DNA of 64,000 nucleotides, from the NCBI GenBank assembly GCA_037976565.1, contig CP137675.1, positions 18,812,446 to 18,876,445 of the forward strand, read 5' to 3'. The notes under the pieces are model-generated. The model had not been told where the DNA came from and made no database searches. It saw only the letters and a list, made by a program, of their open reading frames with translations. Below are positions 1 to 14,397 of this stretch, piece after piece; positions within the stretch are counted from its first letter, which is position 1, and every line of letters starts with the position of its first letter. This stretch comes from Mesocentrotus franciscanus (lineage: Eukaryota; Echinodermata; Echinoidea; Camarodonta; Strongylocentrotidae). Both the position numbers and the translations under genes were made by a program.

Positions 1-2758
<2,758 letters not shown>

Positions 2759-4093
2759 CTGTAAGATCAAAAAGAATATCAAGAGAAAAATGAAATAAAT
2801 GAAGAGAATCACTTTTAAAAGCAAGAAATGGATGTCACACTGAACACCTGTCTTTTCAAGCTTATATGTAAAATAAATACATTTGTGGTAAATTTTAACA
2901 ATTTTAGGAGGTTCCTAATTTCTATAAAACATTGACTTGGGACTATATTAGGTCCGTGAAACCTAATCGCCCCAAGATGCTCAGTCACAAGATAGCTTTT
3001 ACTCAGCTTCACTATAAAGCATGCTGCATATTGTAGGAGCAAGAGAACCAAAAATACTATTAGAAGAAAATTCACCCCACAATACTTCTGTCCATGTGCT
3101 GAGAATATACGTTTATGACTATATAATATTCCAGGCTCAAAAATTTAATGTCTGTGGTCTATCTTGTTATATTTTTGGGCCCACAACTATCCATATATTT
3201 TCTTTGTACGATAAATAATAATTAGTGCATCCTGGGCGTACTACCAAAGCATAGTTGAGTACCGATGTTCAATCTTATAACATACAAAAATGTATATAAG
3301 GTCTTTGGACTTATCTTTGCCTTGGCACATTGGTTTCAAGTGGTATAATAAATCAGTGTATTTAATATCTTTAGCGCAGTACCCGGATGACCGATCAATA
3401 TTTTTGTTTGTATTGCTCAGTCGTCCGGGAACTTCAACTATCGATATCGATATCACACGAAAACAAAGTCATATTCACGGAGGTAAGTCAAATTTTGTTA
3501 TTTCGCTAGTCAGCCTGATACAGAACTCTAGATACATGTAATAATAATTATTGTATGGCTTTGTTTTCATGTGATACAGGAATATATTGCTCTCGCTATG
3601 ACAATATATTCTAAGTTGTATCACACTCAAAGCCATCCAGTATTGTCATACATGTAGCTCAAGCAATATATTCTTGTATCACACTCAAAGCCATCCAATA
3701 TTATATACCGGTAAATATATTTAAAACCGTCATATAATTAAACTATTTATTAAGTAAAAATAAAGTATTTGTCCTTTATAATATAGAACTCTATATTAAT
3801 ATTGACTTAGATTTAGACTTATTGTCCAACATAAGTCTTGGAAAATTTATGAAATATTGCTTGTTAAATTATAAAAATTGTTGTTTTACTTTTAAATCAA
3901 TTGTTGGTTTAAATCAGCAATTTGTAGAATTTGTAGAGTCCACTAGGGCTAGGCACGAGCAAATTCCCAAGGTGGTTTGCAAGGTTTGTCGGGTGCGGGA
4001 ATCAGTGATTGCAAAAATAAAAATGATGTTTTTTTGTTAACATCACTCTTCAGCTTCACGCAGGGGTAGATCCTATGTATGGCCTGGGTGCTG
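2759..4093. other. intergenic or 5' intron of the dynein chain gene
   Basis: No supported exon. The short open frames around 2815-3541 overlap each other on both strands and lack recognisable domains. A small direct/inverted repeat lies at 3553-3705 (separate entry). Confidence 0.4.
3553..3705. repeat. short direct and inverted repeat cluster
   Basis: The phrase TATCACACTCAAAGCCATCC occurs twice in direct orientation (about 3617-3640 and 3675-3697), each next to an AATATATTC word. A third, inverted copy begins at about 3553 (GGCTTTG, then GTGATACAGGAATATATTG). It looks like the end of a decayed foldback or MITE. Confidence 0.5.
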
Positions 4094-4285
4094 ATTAAAG
4101 CCCCACTGCACTACTTGTAGCTACTTGCTCCCTCTATATAGAAAACAATGCCTGGGCGGTGCCCGTTGGTCCGGCCCCATGATCCTCTTTTTCTTATGTT
4201 AATTGAGAGCCGAGTTGATGAGATAACCAACTGTCAGTGACCACGCTAATCTCTCCTGGCCAAACTAGTGCTGAGGGGCTTTAAT
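4094..4285. mobile_element. small MITE-like element, 192 bp
   Basis: It starts ATTAAAGCCCCACTGCACTA, and the reverse complement of its end (4264-4285) reads ATTAAAGCCCCTCAGCACTA, so the ends form imperfect terminal inverted repeats of about 20 bp. No coding capacity. The class cannot be assigned because no clear target duplication is visible. Confidence 0.5.
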
Positions 4286-6393
4286 TTTTAAAGGCTAGGT
4301 GATAAGAATATTTTATACAACACCTAAGTAAATCCTTGTCATTTGATTGGAGGATTGTTGGTCACATGATATTCAATAGATATAGTCTAGGCCTACTAAC
4401 TATTGCACGGGCGTGCATCTTTGGTATGAAGGGGTGACCAAAGTTCGCGGATATTTTTCTTTTCTTGCACATTACAAAATATCCAGATTAACATATATCA
4501 TGTTCCATACGTTATAAGAATCGTAATTTATCATATAATCAGATTATATAACATTCCAAGGCTGTATTGACTTCAAACCAATGATAAGACGAGAAAATCG
4601 GAAGGCTTACCACTACCGACGTCTGTCAAAAAGTGTGACCAAAGTTCGCGCATGATATTTACTGCCCTCTTGTGGTGGGCTTTATATATTGTAAACATTC
4701 CAAAGTGACATAGTTCCAATCAGAAGCCGAACTTTATATTGAAACTTTGAAATAGATAATAATTTCTCTCTATCATTGAAATTTTGCCCGAAAAAAATCC
4801 CCTTGTTAAATTTTGCAAATAAAAGACAATATTTGTCATTGTTCACGTGTTAATTACAGTGTAGTCCCTATCTGCATGTCATTTGTTTGTTTAAAATGTT
4901 GATCATGTGTCTCCTTTTTAAATGTCAGCCATACATGAGTTCTCGCTCTTTTCTCTCTTTGTCTCTCCACTTTCCCTTCTAAATTTGTATTGTTACGAAC
5001 CCCGTAGAATCGTAGATTCATTAAAATTCACAAACACACAGATACGGCGCGGAAGCAGACGCGCAGGTTCCGTTTTTTGCGGAAGAAATTGAAATGTTAT
5101 CTTTATTTTTCGGAGTAAATCCCTCTAATAAACTGATTTTCATATAAAAAACACAATTTGTTATGATAAAAAGCGTGAAAAAGCTAGCTTATTCACATTT
5201 TTATGTCGCATTTTGACCTTTGGAGTTGTCGACGGTGCTCAAAGATTTTGTTGTCTCAGTCCCACACAGGCATCGCGTATCGTTCGCCTGTTTAAGCGCA
5301 TTTAGTGTTAGTACGCGAACTTTGGTCACGCTCGAACTTTGGTCACACCACCATACTAGACCTATTCTATTCGCCGTAGAACTATTCAACGAGCGTGCAT
5401 TTTTGGTTAGACTCTATATGCAGACTGCGTACCTCTCTGCCCTGCGCGTATCCAATTGTTGAAAGATTAATGTTAAATCTATTCAACTCGGCTGACGCCT
5501 CCTTGAATAGAACGTTAATCTTTCAACTCATGAAAATATTCGCACTATTTTTTAGTAGGCCTAGTGCTAGGGAGTAAGGCTATTGAACTCAGTCATATTC
5601 TAGGCTAAGCATTCATTATTTGGCCCATTATTTACTTATCTAGGACTAGGCCCTAATAATATTTCATATTATCACCCAGTCATTTTAAGGCTAGCCATGA
5701 GCGTACAACAAGACAAGCCATAACCTAGACATAGCGATAATGTCGAAATGTTACTTGTTAGTTGTTACATGCATGCATGATGTAGGCCTAGCTAGTTAAT
5801 AGGACGGAGGATTTACGAGAATCCTTCGCGTTATGGTGGCTGCCCGGGCGCGGCCGGGCTGTGCACGCGTTGGCAATGGCATTGCTGCTTCGATTGTCCT
5901 GGAACGTTGTCGACGTAAAACTAAAACTAAAAGTGGTCATATCAGACGAAGTTTAAACCTATATAAACATATAAATATTCTTAAATGTAATTTAAGGATA
6001 CAATGAATACATTACCCCTTTGGTCTTTATTGATTTTACCGGCATTCCTCTCAAAGCAATGGTTAAAGATTGCTAAATATTCGGAATATAGATCTCGCAA
6101 CGACTAGCGACTTCAGTGACTACGGAAGCTGTCTGTTGTTAAGGAAACTGAGCATGCGCAATCTCTAATTTCTTGTAGCAATTAGTCTAAAATGCAGACT
6201 TCTAATTCCTTGCACCGCGCGCGGGGCGCTTGTGGGGGTAGTAGTGGTACAATGTACTGATGGGTTCACAATATCCCTGCTGTGTGATATTTAATTCACC
6301 AAAGAAATATCGAAAATCGAAAAAAGGTAGCGGCGGACATAATGTCCAGTTGGCTCGGTGAATATACATGTAAGTATGCAAATTGTAGGTGCA
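4286..6393. other. intergenic, with motif repeats and one hairpin
   Basis: No supported gene. The word TGACCAAAGTTCGCG occurs at about 4435 and 4637, and its reverse complement at about 5312, with a partial copy just after; this suggests ends of a decayed element. A long hairpin lies at 5458-5527. A GC-rich open stretch around 5833-6000 begins with an ATG but has no recognisable domain. Confidence 0.4.
5458..5527. repeat. imperfect hairpin with ~25-bp arms
   Basis: The left arm, 5458-5486, begins GTTGAAAGATTAA and ends CTATTCAA. The right arm, 5503-5527, is its reverse complement except for a four-base bulge and one mismatch. The loop is 16 bases. Confidence 0.7.
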
Positions 6394-6574
6394 TATACAG
6401 TCAAACCTGTCTATAGCGACCGCCCAAGGGAAACACAAAAAGTGGTCTTTGTAGACAGGTGGTCTTTGTAGACAGGTTCCTTCAGTACATGTTTCAATGA
6501 GAAACCATTTTCAAGGGAAACAAAAAATGTGGTCTTTGTAGACAGGTGGTCACTAAAGCAGGTTTGACTGTATA
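6394..6574. mobile_element. MITE with perfect 16-bp terminal inverted repeats
   Basis: The left end TATACAGTCAAACCTG (6394-6409) is the exact reverse complement of the right end (6559-6574). The ends carry TATA on each side, compatible with a TA target duplication. The interior holds three copies of GTGGTCTTTGTAGACAGGTG-type sequence. Similar ACAGTCAAACCTG-ended sequences are common in marine invertebrate genomes. It does not encode a protein. Confidence 0.8.
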
Positions 6575-7190
6575 TGATCGGCTCTCCTGTAACATTACAC
6601 AACACAAATAAAATGATAGGCTTAGAGTTATACAATGGCCAGCAGCTAGTGGTGCGAAAACTTAATTTTGAAGAATAATTTATGGATAAGACCCTACATC
6701 GAAGGGCCGGAGTCCCCCTAACAGTACACCCTGAGAATTTTTTTTCATTTAGCCCCCCTCCCCCCTTTTTTTGGTAATAATAATAATAATTATTATTATG
6801 AATAATTTTTTATCATTTTTTGTTTTGATTTCTGTTGTATTTTTTCCCAATTATGAAATTGGTCTGGCCCTGCATGGCGTACAATTAGCCCCCCATAAAA
6901 AAGAGAAAAGTGAAAGGAAAGGGTAAAGATAGGAATTAAGGGGAGAGAAGGAAAGAAAGGAAGAAAACGACGAGAAGTGCTATAATGCAAAGTTTCATTA
7001 CACAAAAATGGAAACTTACGTGGGATAAAAAAAACCATACAATGGCCTATAACGTATAATCAGAACCTACAAACTTAAAATTTCTCGCTTATAGTCGCTA
7101 CGCAACTTCCTAAAATGATATAAATATGGTGTTGCTGTATTGCAGGTCTTTTTTTATACGGCAAAGTGCAAAGCCCCCAACCAATTGATA
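6575..7190. other. intergenic, low complexity
   Basis: Contains a homopolymer-rich segment (C-run and T-run near 6755-6775), a TAATAATAATAATTATTATTA patch near 6775-6800 and a purine-rich tract near 6900-6970. No gene seen. Confidence 0.4.
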
Positions 7191-7330
7191 CCCAAATCGT
7201 ATGTATTGCTACCTCTACTACCTCTACTGGCTTTGCTGGCTCTACTACCTCTACTACCTTTACCTCCTATACTAACTCTACTACCTGTACTACCTTTACT
7301 TCCTCTATTGGCTCTACTGACTGATGTGAT
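7190..7330. repeat. CTACCTCTACTACC-type simple repeat
   Basis: Degenerate three- and six-base periodicity (CTACCTCTACTACC, CTGGCTCTACTACC). It produces a spurious Leu/Pro-rich open frame. A shorter copy lies at 7668-7735, and longer ones at 52890-53030 and 56086-56540. Confidence 0.8.
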
Positions 7331-7765
7331 ATAACGTGATGTACGTGATGTGATAATTATGCTATGTGATATGATTTAATTTGATGCGATGTGATTAGAT
7401 GTGATTTAATAAGATGTAGTGTAACGCTGTTTAATTTGTGATATGATACAATATGATATGTAGTAATCGTTTAACAATGAATCTTTCCAACATTTTGCAA
7501 GAAATTGATGTCAATGAAATAGACCTAGGAGTGGGGCAGGGGGGGAGGGGGGCTACATCCTCACCCCTCCCACGAAATAAGAAGACTTTGCATTTTGCCG
7601 GATAAAAAGAAAAGATGTGATATGATGTTATGTGATGTGAAGTGAAGTGGTGTGATACAATATATGATACCTTTACCTCCTCTAATACCTCTACTACTTT
7701 TACTACCTTTACTTGCTCTTCTGGCTCTACTGGCTGACTCGGAGTTGACGTGATATATGTGATAT
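7320..7765. repeat. GATGTGATATGAT-type degenerate microsatellite
   Basis: Runs of GTGATATGAT and GATGTGAT at 7324-7460, 7614-7665 and 7745-7780, interrupted by unique sequence and a CTACC patch. No coding signal. Confidence 0.7.
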
Positions 7766-8167
7766 GATATGTTATGACGTCAGGACAGGGGCGGCCGAGA
7801 GACTTTCAAAATGGGGGGCACCAACAAAAAAGGGCACCTACGAAGGGAAATCACAAAGCAAAAATATACAACTTTTTAGACATTGGTATATACCCTACAT
7901 TGTGATTACATAATTAGGGATGATCTCAATATTTGTTTCTCTTTATACACCATAAAAGATATTACTTAAGCATCATACTTTGTAGTTGGGTGTGATGGTC
8001 TGATAATTATTTGCGAGCGAGCGAGGAAAAATTTAAGATTTGTGAGGTCACAGTGGAAAAACTTACATCTTATAAAGAGGAAAAAACCCAATCCTGATGG
8101 AGTTATAAGCACATTCTCATAACGGAAGACTGAAAAGACCTTTGATAAGTAACATAATTATATCATC

Positions 8168-9235
8168 TAGGGGCGGCGATCCGGGGGGGGGGGACGAGGG
8201 GGACGAGGGGGCCCTCAATTTGAAAAAGTGCAAAAAAAAAATGTATAGCAAATACTGACTAAAGACTGCAACACGCTTTTAGGCTCTGGAGGGCCCAATT
8301 AAGAGTGCAGCGTTTAGACAAATAAACATTCAAAAATCTTCTCGCTCGGTAGCTACGCTCCCTCGCATAATATCCTTCAAATAGTTCAAAATGTACAAGT
8401 AAATTCTTATTAAGTTCTTTTCCCATGTTTTATATATTATATTATTATAAGGTATATCCCTCTAAGTCATATCTATATTTTTTTCAATTTTAGTGGGGGG
8501 TACATATGGAATTCTATCCTAAAATTCAAACGTGGTTTGTTTCTTATTCGATACCAGTGATTTACAAATGTTGCTGATATGGCATGATTTTCCCCTGAGC
8601 TTCCGGGGATCTGCCCCCTGGGCCCCACCAAGGGCCCTCAGGCGGTTCCCGATTGCTCATCTGACCGTAATTACATGCCTAAAACCCCTGAGCTTCCGGG
8701 AGCTCTGGACCCCACCAAGGGCCCTAAGGCGGCACCTGGATGCTCATCTGATCGTAATATTAATGCCTAAAACCCCTGAGCTTCAGTGGGCTCCGCCCCC
8801 TGGACCCCACTCCAATTAGTGATCTGCATGCCAGTGTCACAAATAATGTATCAAAATATGCTCATCTGACCGTAATTAAATGCCTAAAACCCCCAAGCTT
8901 CTGGAGGCTCCGCCCCTGGACCCCACCAGGGGCCCTAAGATGGGCCCCTGGATGCTCATCTTACCGTTATTAAATGCCTAAAAAACCCTAAAGCTCCATG
9001 ACCCCCGCCGGGGCTTTGCCCCTGGACCCCACGCCAATTTACTCTCCATTGTCTTGCTTCGCTCGCTTTGCTCTACCTGATCGTAAATACTTTAGCCCCC
9101 CACTTTGAAAAACGTTCCGCAGGGCCTGCATGTAACATGTAAGAGTGATGATGATGATGCAGATTTTTCTTCTGACCCCCAATGTTTTTGCTCATGCCAC
9201 TGCTCCCCGGTCATGAAAAGAAATCGCCGCCACTG
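8168..9235. mobile_element. non-autonomous hAT-like element with perfect 8-bp target duplication
   Basis: The direct repeat ATATCATC flanks the element (8160-8167 and 9236-9243). The ends are inverted: TAGGGGCGGCGAT on the left and, reverse-complemented, CAGTGGCGGCGAT on the right. An 8-bp duplication with CAG-type ends is the hAT pattern. The interior contains part of the GC-rich ~150-bp repeat family (8595-9050) and that family's junction sequence (9050-9200). No transposase is encoded. Confidence 0.72.
8595..9050 (+). repeat. GC-rich dispersed repeat family, array 1
   Basis: Units consist of CTGAGCTTC(C/T)GGGGGCTC, GCCCCTGGACCCCA, a GGGCCCTAAGGCGG block, GATGCTCATCTGACCGTAAT and AAATGCCTAAAACCCCTGAG. 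The same units recur at 29925-32310, 49310-50195, 56540-57715 and 59190-59590. Confidence 0.85.
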
Positions 9236-9299
9236 ATATCATCTATAAATGCGAGCAAGCGTATAACAGACGAGCTTTGGGGGAAATTGCTCTTAGTCG

Positions 9300-10050
9300 C
9301 TTGAAATTAGGGGTGCGTTTAATGATGAGAGGAAAAGGGGAAACATATCAAAAGGGATAATACACTTATTAGAAAAGAAAAGGAGCACGTGTCAAAGTAC
9401 AAAGGGTAATTACCAGATGTGAAAATGGGGTACTCACCAGGGATGAAAAAGGGCACTTATAAGAATGGAAAATGGGCATTTGGTGAAAAGGGGCACTTAT
9501 AATAAAGGAAAATGTGTATTAGTTGAGAAAAAAGGGCACCGATCAGATTTGAAAAGGGGTGTTTATCGGAGGTGAAAGCGGGCTTTTATGAGAAGGGAGA
9601 AGTGGCTCTTATTAAACAGAAAAAGAGGCACATGTTAAAATAAACTTATTAGAGATAAAAAGGGGTAATTATGAGAAGGGGAAGGGACACTTATAAGAAG
9701 GGAAAGAGTATTTATTAGAAAGGAAAAGGGGCATTTGTGAGAAGGGGGAGGGGCTCTTTTTATTTAAATGGGCGCACTTATCATTATATGAAAAGGGGAA
9801 CTTATTAGAAAGGAAAAGGGGTACATGTGAAAACATAAGGTGCGCTTGTCCGAGATAAAAGGTGGTAGTTTTAAAAGGGGAAGGGGCACTTTTTACAAAG
9901 GAAAAGGGGCACCTCTCAGATTTGAATAGGGCAATTATCAGAGGTAAGGGGGCACTTATCAAAAGTGTAAAGAGGCACTTACTAGAGGTTACAAAAGGCA
10001 CTTATGAGAATGCAAAATGGGACACTTATTGTAAAGGAAAATGAGGAACT
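9300..10050 (+). repeat. AAGGGGCACTTAT-type degenerate tandem array
   Basis: About 25 diverged units of roughly 30 bp built around GAAAAGGGGCACTTAT(C/T)AGAA. Related arrays occur at 48895-49310 (same strand) and 58065-58760 (opposite strand), always next to the GC-rich repeat family. The open frames across it are lysine/glycine-rich artefacts. Confidence 0.85.
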
Positions 10051-10130
10051 TTTGAGTCCTTCCAACATTTTGCAAGGAATGGATGTTAGTGAAATAAGCC
10101 TACAGTTCCCTACTTATGTGCAGAGGAATG

Positions 10131-10833
10131 ACATGAGCCAGTATCCATTAAAGCAGGACAGTCCCAGACTGTATACAACATGAGCCAGTATCCATTAAAG
10201 CAGGACAGTCCCAGACTGTATACAACATGAGCCAGTATCCATTAAAGCAGGACAGTCCCGGACAGTATACAACATGAGCCAGTATCCATTAAAGCAGGAC
10301 AGTCCCAGACTGTATACAACATGAGCCAGTATCCATTAAAGCAGGACAGTCCCAGACTGTATACAACATGAGCCAGTATCCATTAAAGCAGGACAGTCCC
10401 AGACTGTATACAACATGAGCCAGTATCCATTAAAGCAGGACAGTCCCAGACTGTATACAACATGAGCCAGTATACATTAAAGCAGGACAGTCCCAGACTG
10501 TATACAACATGAGCCAGTATCCATTAAAGCAGGACAGTCCCGGACTGTATACAACATGAGCCAGTATCCATTAAAGCAGGACAGTCCCAGACTGTATACA
10601 ACATGAGCCAGTATCCATTAAAGCAGGACAGTCCCAGACTGTATACAACATGAGCCAGTATCCATTAAAGCAGGACAGTCCCGGACTGTATACAACATGA
10701 GCCAGTATACATTAAAGCAGGACAGTCCCGGACTGTATACAACATGAGCCAGTATCCATTAAAGCAGGACAGTCCAGACTGTATACAACATGAGCCAGTA
10801 TCCATTAAATCAGGACAGTCCTGGACTGTATAC
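10131..10833 (+). repeat. 47-bp minisatellite, 15 near-identical copies
   Basis: Copies start at 10131, 10178, 10225 and so on every 47 bp to 10742, with a last 46-bp step to 10788. Each unit contains ACATGAGCCAGTATCCATTA, then AAGCAGGACAGTCCCAGACT. The 3' half carries the inverted repeat ACAGTC-CCA-GACTGT followed by the palindrome GTATAC. Substitutions are few (CCCAGAC versus CCCGGAC), so the array is young or homogenised. Confidence 0.97.
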
Positions 10834-11834
10834 TCATAATGACCAATCTAGTAAGAATAAGCCATTTCGTAATGTAACCAAATTTAATGCATATGTCTTT
10901 GTGAAGTGCCTTGAAACAAATTATTCCATTCACCTGTTACAAATAATTGTATTTCAATAGTCAGAATGCTTATTGCATATATCTCATTTTTCTAGGAAGG
11001 GCGAACCATAATGTTTGTCCTACCTAGCAACAAATAATGTATGCAATTTGCATTCTGTCAATTGAAGAAAAAAAACAAGTTAATAACCCCTCAAGACCTT
11101 AGCCGATTAAAATACAAGTTAACATCAATGGAAAGCAGAATGATCGTGGAATTCAAATACACCATGTATAAAGGAATAAAACACATTTTCCCTTTCAGTA
11201 TTGCACAAACGCAAGTTAAAACCTCATTGTCAGTACCCCTCCAAATAACGGGTCAACAGGGGTCAAATTTGAGTGCCTCAGTTACAGTGGCGACATAACA
11301 TGTAGACCCGATCGGCTCACCTATGTAGCTGAGGCGATGAGCCGTGCTTAATTAATGCAAAGTCATTGTGAGTATGCATACTCCACATAAGATGATGTCA
11401 TCAAGTTACTAGCTAGTTTTTAGGTCGACAACTTCCAATTTTCAAAGATTTAGATTTTGAGTTTTCAGAGAGCCGTTTCTCCTCTGACAGACACTAAAAT
11501 GGCATATACCGGTAATTGATATTATTGTAATCTATGGCTTATAGTTATACGCTTTCTGTTGATATATAATTCATAACAGGGTCATTAAGAAATAACCTCG
11601 TAGTTCTAATAACATGGACAGATATACCATGCCCAAAATGTTACTCTCTGGGGCAAGTTTATCAAAACTGTAAAAAGTCTTAATTCTTGAACTACAAATA
11701 TCTCTTACCGGTATTCATAATTTCCAAAAGAGGACAATACTGAGGCAATAGTAGGGAGCAATTTTTCAAACTGTAAAAGTTGCATATTCATTTAACATTG
11801 CTCATTTCAGCCTATCTAGCCTTTTATTCTACTG
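10834..11834. other. intergenic, no supported feature
   Basis: Mostly unique AT-rich sequence. The open frame 11041-11298 has no recognisable domain and no splice or promoter support. Confidence 0.4.
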
Positions 11835-12140
11835 CATTACCTTAATAATATTAATAATATTTGGCACTTGTATAGCCCATATCACATTATAACGTCTCTA
11901 TGCGCTTCCAAAGAGCTTTGGAAATTATTACCCCGGCTTTAGCATGGCTGCCATTACGGCGCTCTAGCATTTCAAGGAATTAATTCCTGCCAGGTACCCA
12001 TCTACCTCACCTGGGTCGAGTGTGGCAAATGTAGATTAATGTCTTGCCAAAGGACATTAGTGCCGCGGCGGGACTCGAACCGCGGACCTTGTGATCCACA
12101 GTCCGGTGACATATCCACTCGACCAGGACACCTCTACGAC
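11835..12140 (-). mobile_element. tRNA-derived SINE
   Basis: Read on the minus strand, the head at about 12135-12060 is tRNA-like: an A box (TGGTCGAGTGG), an anticodon-arm-like segment and a B box (GGTTCGAGTCC). The body that follows (to about 11835) carries the AATTCCTTGAAATGC and AATAATTTCCAAAGCTC type sequence typical of a SINE family widespread in marine invertebrates, and ends in an AT-rich ATTATTAA tail. A short decayed body copy lies at 37828-37895. Confidence 0.8.
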
Positions 12141-12439
12141 ACCTCTACCTTGCAAAGGAAATCAGAATATTTCCTGCCTAAACAAATAAACAGCCTTTTC
12201 AAAATCATGTATTTAAACATTATATAAATTATGTAAATGACAACATAGATTGTTCAGAATAAAAAACAAACCGGTGATACCGTAAATGTATTTTGATACC
12301 AAGTATAGATTAATATTATTTATATATGAATATTGAAATTAAATATACAGTCACTAATGAGATCATGTGATCATATAGTTAGAATTTAAAAGCATGAATT
12401 ATTGTTTTTGAATTTAGTGTTGATTCTATAAAGATTAAG

Positions 12440-12602
12440 TTTAAATTATTGATATGACTTACTCGGTGATTAATGAGTAATGTGTAATTGAAGTTTGTTC
12501 AATTGACTTATGCTTGATGTACATACTTTGTAACCATGTGAAAAAAAGAATTTCCATTTATCTGGACAATAAAACAAATCAAATCAAATCAAATCAATAC
12601 AT
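12440..12602 (+). mobile_element. 3' tail of a non-LTR retrotransposon
   Basis: The sequence TTTGTAACCATGTG, AATTTCCATTTATCTGGA and ATAAAACAAATC leads into an (AAATC)n tail at 12570-12598. This is the usual 3' end of CR1/L2-type LINEs. No coding part is recognisable upstream, so the insertion is severely 5'-truncated. Confidence 0.55.
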
Positions 12603-14397
12603 AAAATGAGCTGTAAAGGTTACATGAGCATTTGTCTACATCAATAAACCACTACTTTTAATGTCCAATATTAAACTGTTAGATTTTTTGTGCAGCACAA
12701 AACGTACGACCCTTCGGTACAAGGATCTGAAATCAGACTATTACTTAGGTGATTGCAATCACTTATGTCGATTTGACAACTAATGGTCGTTATTTTCCCA
12801 CAAAAAGCCATTTTCAAACCCTTTCGTTTTGAGGGAAGTTCTAAAATAAGTATTGTCTTTCAAATGCCGTTGGAATTTAACCTTTTCATTTTTTTGATCT
12901 GCAAATGGGACATAGTACCTTTAATGCCCTCAATCCTTATCATTGGATATACATGTTCCCTAAAGGATTGTTCACACATGATGCAAGAAACCATAGCATT
13001 TTTAAAAACACATAAATGTCCCTGGACTCTCTGAAAGATTGCTGTTGAGGCTGCAGTGAGTTACCGTGATAAAATAAATAAATGAAATGAACTTGAATGG
13101 AAAGTGGGGATGGAAAATATTTGCTGCACATAATGCTTGTATGCAATTATGTCTGTGTTATAAAAGACAGAAATGTGAAGCGCATTACACTTACATATAC
13201 ATATATGATGTTATACAATATGCTGCATTTTATCAAGTAATACATGATTAAGCAATTATCAAAATATTTATGTGTATCTGCAAAGCGTTCAAAACTATTT
13301 GGAAGACAGTTTTCTTGATTATTATGATCATCACTAAAGACATACCTATTTCAGATTGCTTACAATTAGTCACTGCTTTTTTGTCTTTCCCGGTTAGAAT
13401 CATGAACAGACATTTTTTTATAGTTTTTCAGTCTCATCAGCACCTTTGATTAGGCAAATAGATATTGGCACTTTATAAATTCCTGGATTGGATTGGATTC
13501 GATCATGGTCTGAGATTATTTAGATCAAGATCTAAAACAATTTTCAATTCCATAACTTTGATAACTACAATGCAGTTTTATCTTTAATTCACAATTACAA
13601 GTTACCCCAAAATAGAAAACTGTACAGTACACCCAAGGGAATCAAAAAAGAGGTAACAACTTGAAGATTAATATTTCATAAAAGTTGGTCTATTTCAACA
13701 ATCCCATTGCACACAAAAAATATATACCGGGTAATCACAATGTGTCTGGTATAAATGGATGTAGAGATGGACGTACATAAAATTGGAAGCACAATGGCAA
13801 AATTTTAAAGATTTTAATATGCTCTATATCTGAAGAAAAAAAATTATAGTAGAAAAGCTGTCCACTTTTATTTATCTTCAATTCTTTTTAGAACTAAAAT
13901 CTTATTAATAATCAATAATGATAAATTTTTATTAAAAAGTAGATTATCTATATACCCTGACAAAAATATACATATTGCCATCTATATTCACACAACTAAG
14001 AAATTGTTAAAGCCAGAGAAATTTACCTACAAGTAACCCTACATGTTCATCATCTAAAGATAGTTAAATTATGTAAGAATTTTGTCAGCAGTGTGTCTTG
14101 TGCTGAGCAAAAGAGTGCGATTAAATGCAGAAATATAGCATGTCCATTAAAAAAAATATGCATTACCATGTTTCACCATTAAAATATTGTTTGACTATGG
14201 TAATTTGAAGAGAAATCCTTTTCAGGAGATATTTCTAATATGATAATTTTCAAGCTGACATACAAAGAATGACCTCACAAAACTATTTGTCATTTTAAAC
14301 AGAATTCAGCCTTCTCGTTAAAAAACTGTATGTTCCAACCCTTCTTCTGGGTACATGACAAGTTTAATTATTCTGAAGTACACCATTTGATAGCTTT
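12603..14397. other. intergenic, AT-rich
   Basis: No supported gene. Near 13440-13500 another LINE-tail-like phrase ends in repeated GGATT. Two overlapping short frames near 12783-13146 are on opposite strands and unsupported. Confidence 0.4.

Noticed and set aside
5833..6005. GC-rich plus-strand ATG frame (MVAARARPGCARVG...)
   Set aside because: No recognisable domain, no splice support; could be a CpG-rich promoter remnant or a LINE scrap.
7140..7334. 64-codon Leu/Pro-rich frame resembling a membrane peptide
   Set aside because: Translation of the CTACCTCTACTACC simple repeat.
10131..10833. Regularly spaced repeats reminiscent of a CRISPR array
   Set aside because: Contiguous 47-bp tandem units without variable spacers, in an animal genome.
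12060..12135. Possible functional tRNA gene (A and B boxes present)
   Set aside because: Continuous with a SINE body and tail; the acceptor stem does not pair properly.
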